Shown here: piece after piece, positions 20,823-23,370 of the stretch
Position numbering within the stretch: the first letter of the stretch is position 1
Layout: every line of letters starts with the position of its first letter
NCBI GenBank assembly: GCA_021821585.1
Contig: JAKACF010000007.1
Location: 1-23,370 of the forward strand
Source of the DNA: Actinomycetes bacterium
GTDB taxonomy: Bacteria; Actinomycetota; Acidimicrobiia; Acidimicrobiales; Bog-793
Reading direction: 5' to 3'
Length of the DNA stretch: 23,370 bases
The notes under the pieces: generated by a model
The model's input: the letters and a program-made list of their open reading frames with translations, nothing else
Database searches by the model: none
Told to the model about the DNA's origin: nothing
Made by a program: the position numbers and the translations under genes

Positions 20823-22340
20823 ATGCAGGCGATCGAAGGCGGGAAGGAGCCGACGGTGGGCGCAGCCCTGCTGTCAGCACTCGACGACGCTCCGATCGGC
20901 TCGTTCCACCGGCGGGCGGTCCTCGTCTCGGGCGTCGGCTTCTTCACCGACGCCTACGACCTGTTCGTCATCTCGACCGTCGCAGCCCTCGTCGCCACCG
21001 AGTGGCACCTCTCGACGACCGAGATGAGCTGGGTCTCGGGTGCGGCCATCTTCGGGGCGTTCTTCGGGGCGATGATCTTCGGCCGGCTGGCGGACCTGTT
21101 CGGCCGCAAGCGCATCTACGCCGTGGTGGCGGCGGTCATGATCGTCGGGGCCGTCTTCTCCGCCCTCGCTCCGGGCTTCGCCTTCCTCGTCGTCTCCCGC
21201 TTCGTCCTCGGGCTCGGGATCGGCGGCGACTACCCGGTCTCGGCCGTGCTCATGAGCGAGTACTCGAACCGCAACGACCGCGGGCGCCTCGTCGGGCTCG
21301 TCTTCTCCATGCAGGCGCTCGGCCTCGTCGTCGGCCCCCTCGTGGCGCTCGGCCTGCTCGGCTCGCACGTCCCCGGTGCGCTCACCTGGCGGCTCCTGCT
21401 CGGTCTCGGCGCCGTGCCGGCGGCGGCGGTCATCTACCTGCGCTCGCGCATGCCGGAGTCCCCCCGCTTCGAGGTCGGCGTGCGCAACGACGCCTCGCGG
21501 GCGGCGAGCGACCTCGCCAGGTTCTCCGGCGGCACGGTGACGCCGTTCCCGGCAGAGCGGCTGCCCGCAGCGGCCGCCTCGCACCCCGGGCGCCGGATCG
21601 GCCTGCTCGAGCTGCTGAGGGACCGTCGCCTTCTCCGGCTCCTCGTCGCCACCGCCGGGAGCTGGTTCGTCTTCGACTACGCCTACTACGGCAACACGCT
21701 CTCGCTCCCGGTCATCTTGAAGGGTGTCGACCCGAGCGCCGACCTCCTCGCCAAGCTGGCCTGGTCCCTCGTCATGTTCGTCGTCTTCGCCGTCCCCGGC
21801 TACGCGCTGGCGGTCGTGAAGATGGACCGCTTCGGCCATCGCCGGCTGCAGTTCGTCGGCTTCGCCGTGCTGGCGGTCGCCTTCCTCCTCCTGTTCGCCG
21901 TGCCGGCGCTCACCGCGAGCGTCGGGGCCTTCGTGGCCGTTTTCGGCCTCAGCTACTTCTTCGTCGAGTTCGGGCCGAACACCACGACCTTCGTGCTGCC
22001 CTCCGAGGTCTTCCCCGTGAGCTCGCGCACGACCGGGCACGGGATCGCCGCCGGCATCGGCAAGCTCGGCGCCTTCCTCGGGGTCTTCCTCGTCCCGGCG
22101 CTCGAGGCCCGCATCGGCCTGCGGGGCATGCTCGGGGTGGCGGCGCTCTTCTCCCTCGCCGGCATCCTCCTCACGACCCTGCTGCCCGAGCCGGCCCGGC
22201 AGGGCCTCGACGACCTCTCCGGCGGGGCTCCCCGCGGCGAGGCCGGGTCGCCCGCCCCGGGTACCGATGTCGTCGCCACGGCCGCCCCGCAGCGGGCGCG
22301 GAGGAGCAGCCCGCGCAAGCTCGGGTCTCAGACGGGCTGA
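20823..22340 (+). CDS. Phosphate:H+ symporter-like MFS transporter (PHS family)
   Basis: A 505-residue, 12-helix major facilitator. Its key segments are those of the Pho84/Pht1 phosphate:proton symporter family rather than sugar porters: GVGFFTDAYDLFVIS in helix 1, GRLADLFGRKRIY after helix 2, LGIGGDYPVSAVLMSEYSN in helix 4, and GPNTTTFVLPSEVFP in helix 10. It should import inorganic phosphate at the cytoplasmic membrane, although PHS relatives with other substrates exist. ATG 20823 is preferred (AGGAGGG about 11 nt upstream); GTG 20799 would add eight residues. The PHO-box-like array upstream agrees with induction by phosphate starvation. The 3' end overlaps the convergent mscL gene by 13 nt. 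Confidence 0.88.
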   Translation: MQAIEGGKEPTVGAALLSALDDAPIGSFHRRAVLVSGVGFFTDAYDLFVISTVAALVATEWHLSTTEMSWVSGAAIFGAFFGAMIFGRLADLFGRKRIYAVVAAVMIVGAVFSALAPGFAFLVVSRFVLGLGIGGDYPVSAVLMSEYSNRNDRGRLVGLVFSMQALGLVVGPLVALGLLGSHVPGALTWRLLLGLGAVPAAAVIYLRSRMPESPRFEVGVRNDASRAASDLARFSGGTVTPFPAERLPAAAASHPGRRIGLLELLRDRRLLRLLVATAGSWFVFDYAYYGNTLSLPVILKGVDPSADLLAKLAWSLVMFVVFAVPGYALAVVKMDRFGHRRLQFVGFAVLAVAFLLLFAVPALTASVGAFVAVFGLSYFFVEFGPNTTTFVLPSEVFPVSSRTTGHGIAAGIGKLGAFLGVFLVPALEARIGLRGMLGVAALFSLAGILLTTLLPEPARQGLDDLSGGAPRGEAGSPAPGTDVVATAAPQRARRSSPRKLGSQTG

Positions 22341-22750
22341 TCGCTCCCGCAGTGCCAGCACTTGCGCGCTGCCGCCGGCAGGTCGCTCTGCAGGCACTCC
22401 GGGCAGGTCTTCACAGGGCTCGGGTCGCCGAAGACGACGCGGCCCCGGCGCGCGGCGACGTGCTTGTAGGGCAGCACCAGCACGAAGTAGAGGACCGCCA
22501 TGAAGATGACGAAGTAGACGATGGCGGAGATGAGGCCCCCGAAGTTGACGAAGGTGGAGGCGTTTCCGCTCTGACCGAGCTGGACGCCGAGGCCGATCGG
22601 ATGGCTCCCCTCGGCGCGGCTGACGAGCGGGTTGATGATGTAGTCGGTGAAGGCCTTGATGAGGGTGCTGAACGCCAGCGCCACGATGAGGCCGATCGAC
22701 ACGACGATCACGTCACCGCGAAGCAGGAAGTTCTTGAAGCCCTTCAGCAT
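22328..22750 (-). CDS. mscL: Large-conductance mechanosensitive channel MscL with zinc-ribbon tail
   Basis: A 140-residue homopentameric channel that opens under high membrane tension to release solutes on osmotic downshock. The N-terminal helix MLKGFKNFLLRGDVIVVSIG and the first membrane helix GLIVALAFSTLIKAFTDYII are diagnostic; a periplasmic loop and a second helix (ISAIVYFVIFMAVLYFVLVL) follow. After the second helix the C-terminal part has CPECLQSDLPAAARKCWHC, a C-x2-C...C-x2-C zinc ribbon known in some actinobacterial MscL proteins and absent from E. coli MscL. ATG 22750 is preceded by GAGGAG at about 8 nt. It is divergent from the transketolase-like gene and convergent with the phosphate permease gene. 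Confidence 0.95.
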   Translation of the reverse strand: MLKGFKNFLLRGDVIVVSIGLIVALAFSTLIKAFTDYIINPLVSRAEGSHPIGLGVQLGQSGNASTFVNFGGLISAIVYFVIFMAVLYFVLVLPYKHVAARRGRVVFGDPSPVKTCPECLQSDLPAAARKCWHCGSDQPV

Positions 22751-22874
22751 CGTCTGTGCTCCTCAGGTCGGGGCGCACGGGGCGCCGAAAGGCTCAATGT
22801 AACCCGTGGCGCCTTGTCGAACGGGACCTTTTCCTCTAGCGCCGCCCGCCTGACGACAGGTTGAGTTGCAGGCG

Positions 22875-23370
22875 ATGACGACGCTCCGCCAGCACCCGAC
22901 CGGCTTTCGCGCGCGGGCCGGCGGGCCGGGAAGCGAGGCGGAGGTCCGGCGGCTCCGTGCCTCCGCCGAGGAGGACGCCGGCCGCTTCGAGGTCGTGAAG
23001 GACCTCGTCGACGAGTGCCTCGACCTCATGATCGACTACCGCCAGAGCGGCCATCCCGGCGGCTCCCGCTCCAAGGTCCACCTCCTTGTGACCCTCATGC
23101 TGTCGGGAGCGATGCGCTGGGACCTGAGGCGGCCGTGGCGGCGCTTCTCGGACCGCTTCGTCCTCGGCGCCGGCCACACGGTGCCGGTCGTCTACGCCAC
23201 CCTCGCCGTCTTGAACGAGGCGCTCCGGGCCCGCTTCGCCGAGACGGGCTCGGCCGACTTCGCCTTCCCCGACGACGGTCGCTTCGCCCTCACCGCCGAG
23301 TCGCTCGTCGACTTCCGCCACCGTGGCGGGCTCCCCGGGCACGCGGAGATGGCGGGGAGGACGCTCTTTC
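22875..23370 (+). CDS. Transketolase N-terminal part, runs off the window
   Basis: The frame from ATG 22875 stays open to the end of the window (165 codons) and is incomplete at its 3' end. After a basic N-terminal extension of about 30 residues it shows the thiamine-diphosphate transketolase pattern: IDYRQSGHPGGSRSKVHLL with the conserved His-Pro-Gly-Gly, RFSDRFVLGAGHTVPVVYAT, and FRHRGGLPGHAEM. It would transfer two-carbon units in the pentose phosphate or Calvin pathways. The cofactor-binding GDG motif and the pyrimidine domain must lie beyond the window. The extension and the SRSKVH reading differ from standard TktA, so it could be a transketolase-like ThDP enzyme rather than housekeeping Tkt. 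Confidence 0.8.
   Translation, partial: MTTLRQHPTGFRARAGGPGSEAEVRRLRASAEEDAGRFEVVKDLVDECLDLMIDYRQSGHPGGSRSKVHLLVTLMLSGAMRWDLRRPWRRFSDRFVLGAGHTVPVVYATLAVLNEALRARFAETGSADFAFPDDGRFALTAESLVDFRHRGGLPGHAEMAGRTLF

Noticed and set aside
20874..22397. 507-codon minus-strand open frame opposite the phosphate permease
   Set aside because: Glu/Asp/Arg/Gly-rich composition, no motifs; the plus strand encodes a 12-helix transporter.
1..23370. CRISPR array, tRNA, rRNA, insertion sequence or phage genes
   Set aside because: No regularly spaced repeats of suitable size, no cloverleaf-like sequence, no transposase or integrase motif was seen.

Overview
The window is about 23.4 kb of very GC-rich DNA with GC-rich third codon positions, frequent GTG starts, tight ATGA/GTGA overlaps and actinobacterial protein families. 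Together with an 11-nt-periodic PHO-box-like array and a zinc-ribbon MscL, this suggests an actinobacterium. The redox-rich, cytochrome-poor content makes an Acidimicrobiia-like lineage plausible, but that is inference. I see no rRNA, tRNA, CRISPR array, integrase or transposase.

Layout. (1) 1-390: no supportable gene. (2) 391-5324, minus strand: a branched-chain/amide-type ABC importer made of a lipoprotein binding protein, a fused LivH-LivM permease, LivG and LivF. (3) 5410-7540, minus strand: a NarL-type response regulator followed by its PAS-containing HisKA_3 sensor kinase. (4) 7692-11744, plus strand, divergent from the two-component system: a small membrane protein, a cytochrome-oxidase-subunit-II-like cupredoxin with a degenerate CuA site, a Tat-exported four-cluster ferredoxin (one cluster with Cys replaced by Thr, as in NarH/ActB types), an NrfD-like quinol-binding membrane subunit and an anchored secreted protein. 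A near-perfect 17-bp inverted repeat lies almost exactly midway between the two divergent start codons. (5) 11750-12256, minus strand: an Rrf2 regulator, divergent from a NapH/NosR-like polyferredoxin and a 727-residue ferredoxin-GltD-flavodoxin fusion (12349-16096), then a second Rrf2 regulator with an extra C-terminal domain (16172-17116). (6) 17299-19313, plus strand: a ferritin-like diiron protein, a small SCP2-like protein and a ferredoxin with a Cys-rich tail. (7) 19444-22340, plus strand: a frameshifted secreted protein, a DUF3565-DUF1971-type protein and a PHS-family phosphate permease behind a PHO-box-like array. (8) mscL on the minus strand (22328-22750) and the 5' part of a transketolase gene running off the window (22875-23370).

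How the genes may work together. The central 7.7-19.3 kb is a membrane redox island. One module (cupredoxin, FeS protein, NrfD) looks built to pass electrons between the quinone pool and a copper site outside the membrane, with no molybdopterin or haem subunit nearby. A second module (NapH-like protein plus the flavoprotein fusion) looks built to exchange electrons between NAD(P)H, ferredoxin/flavodoxin-type carriers and the membrane. Two paralogous Rrf2 proteins with Cys triads at identical positions flank the second module and could sense redox state, NO or Fe-S status. The diiron/SCP2-like/ferredoxin unit looks like a compact oxygenase system. These functional links are inferences from domain content and gene order.
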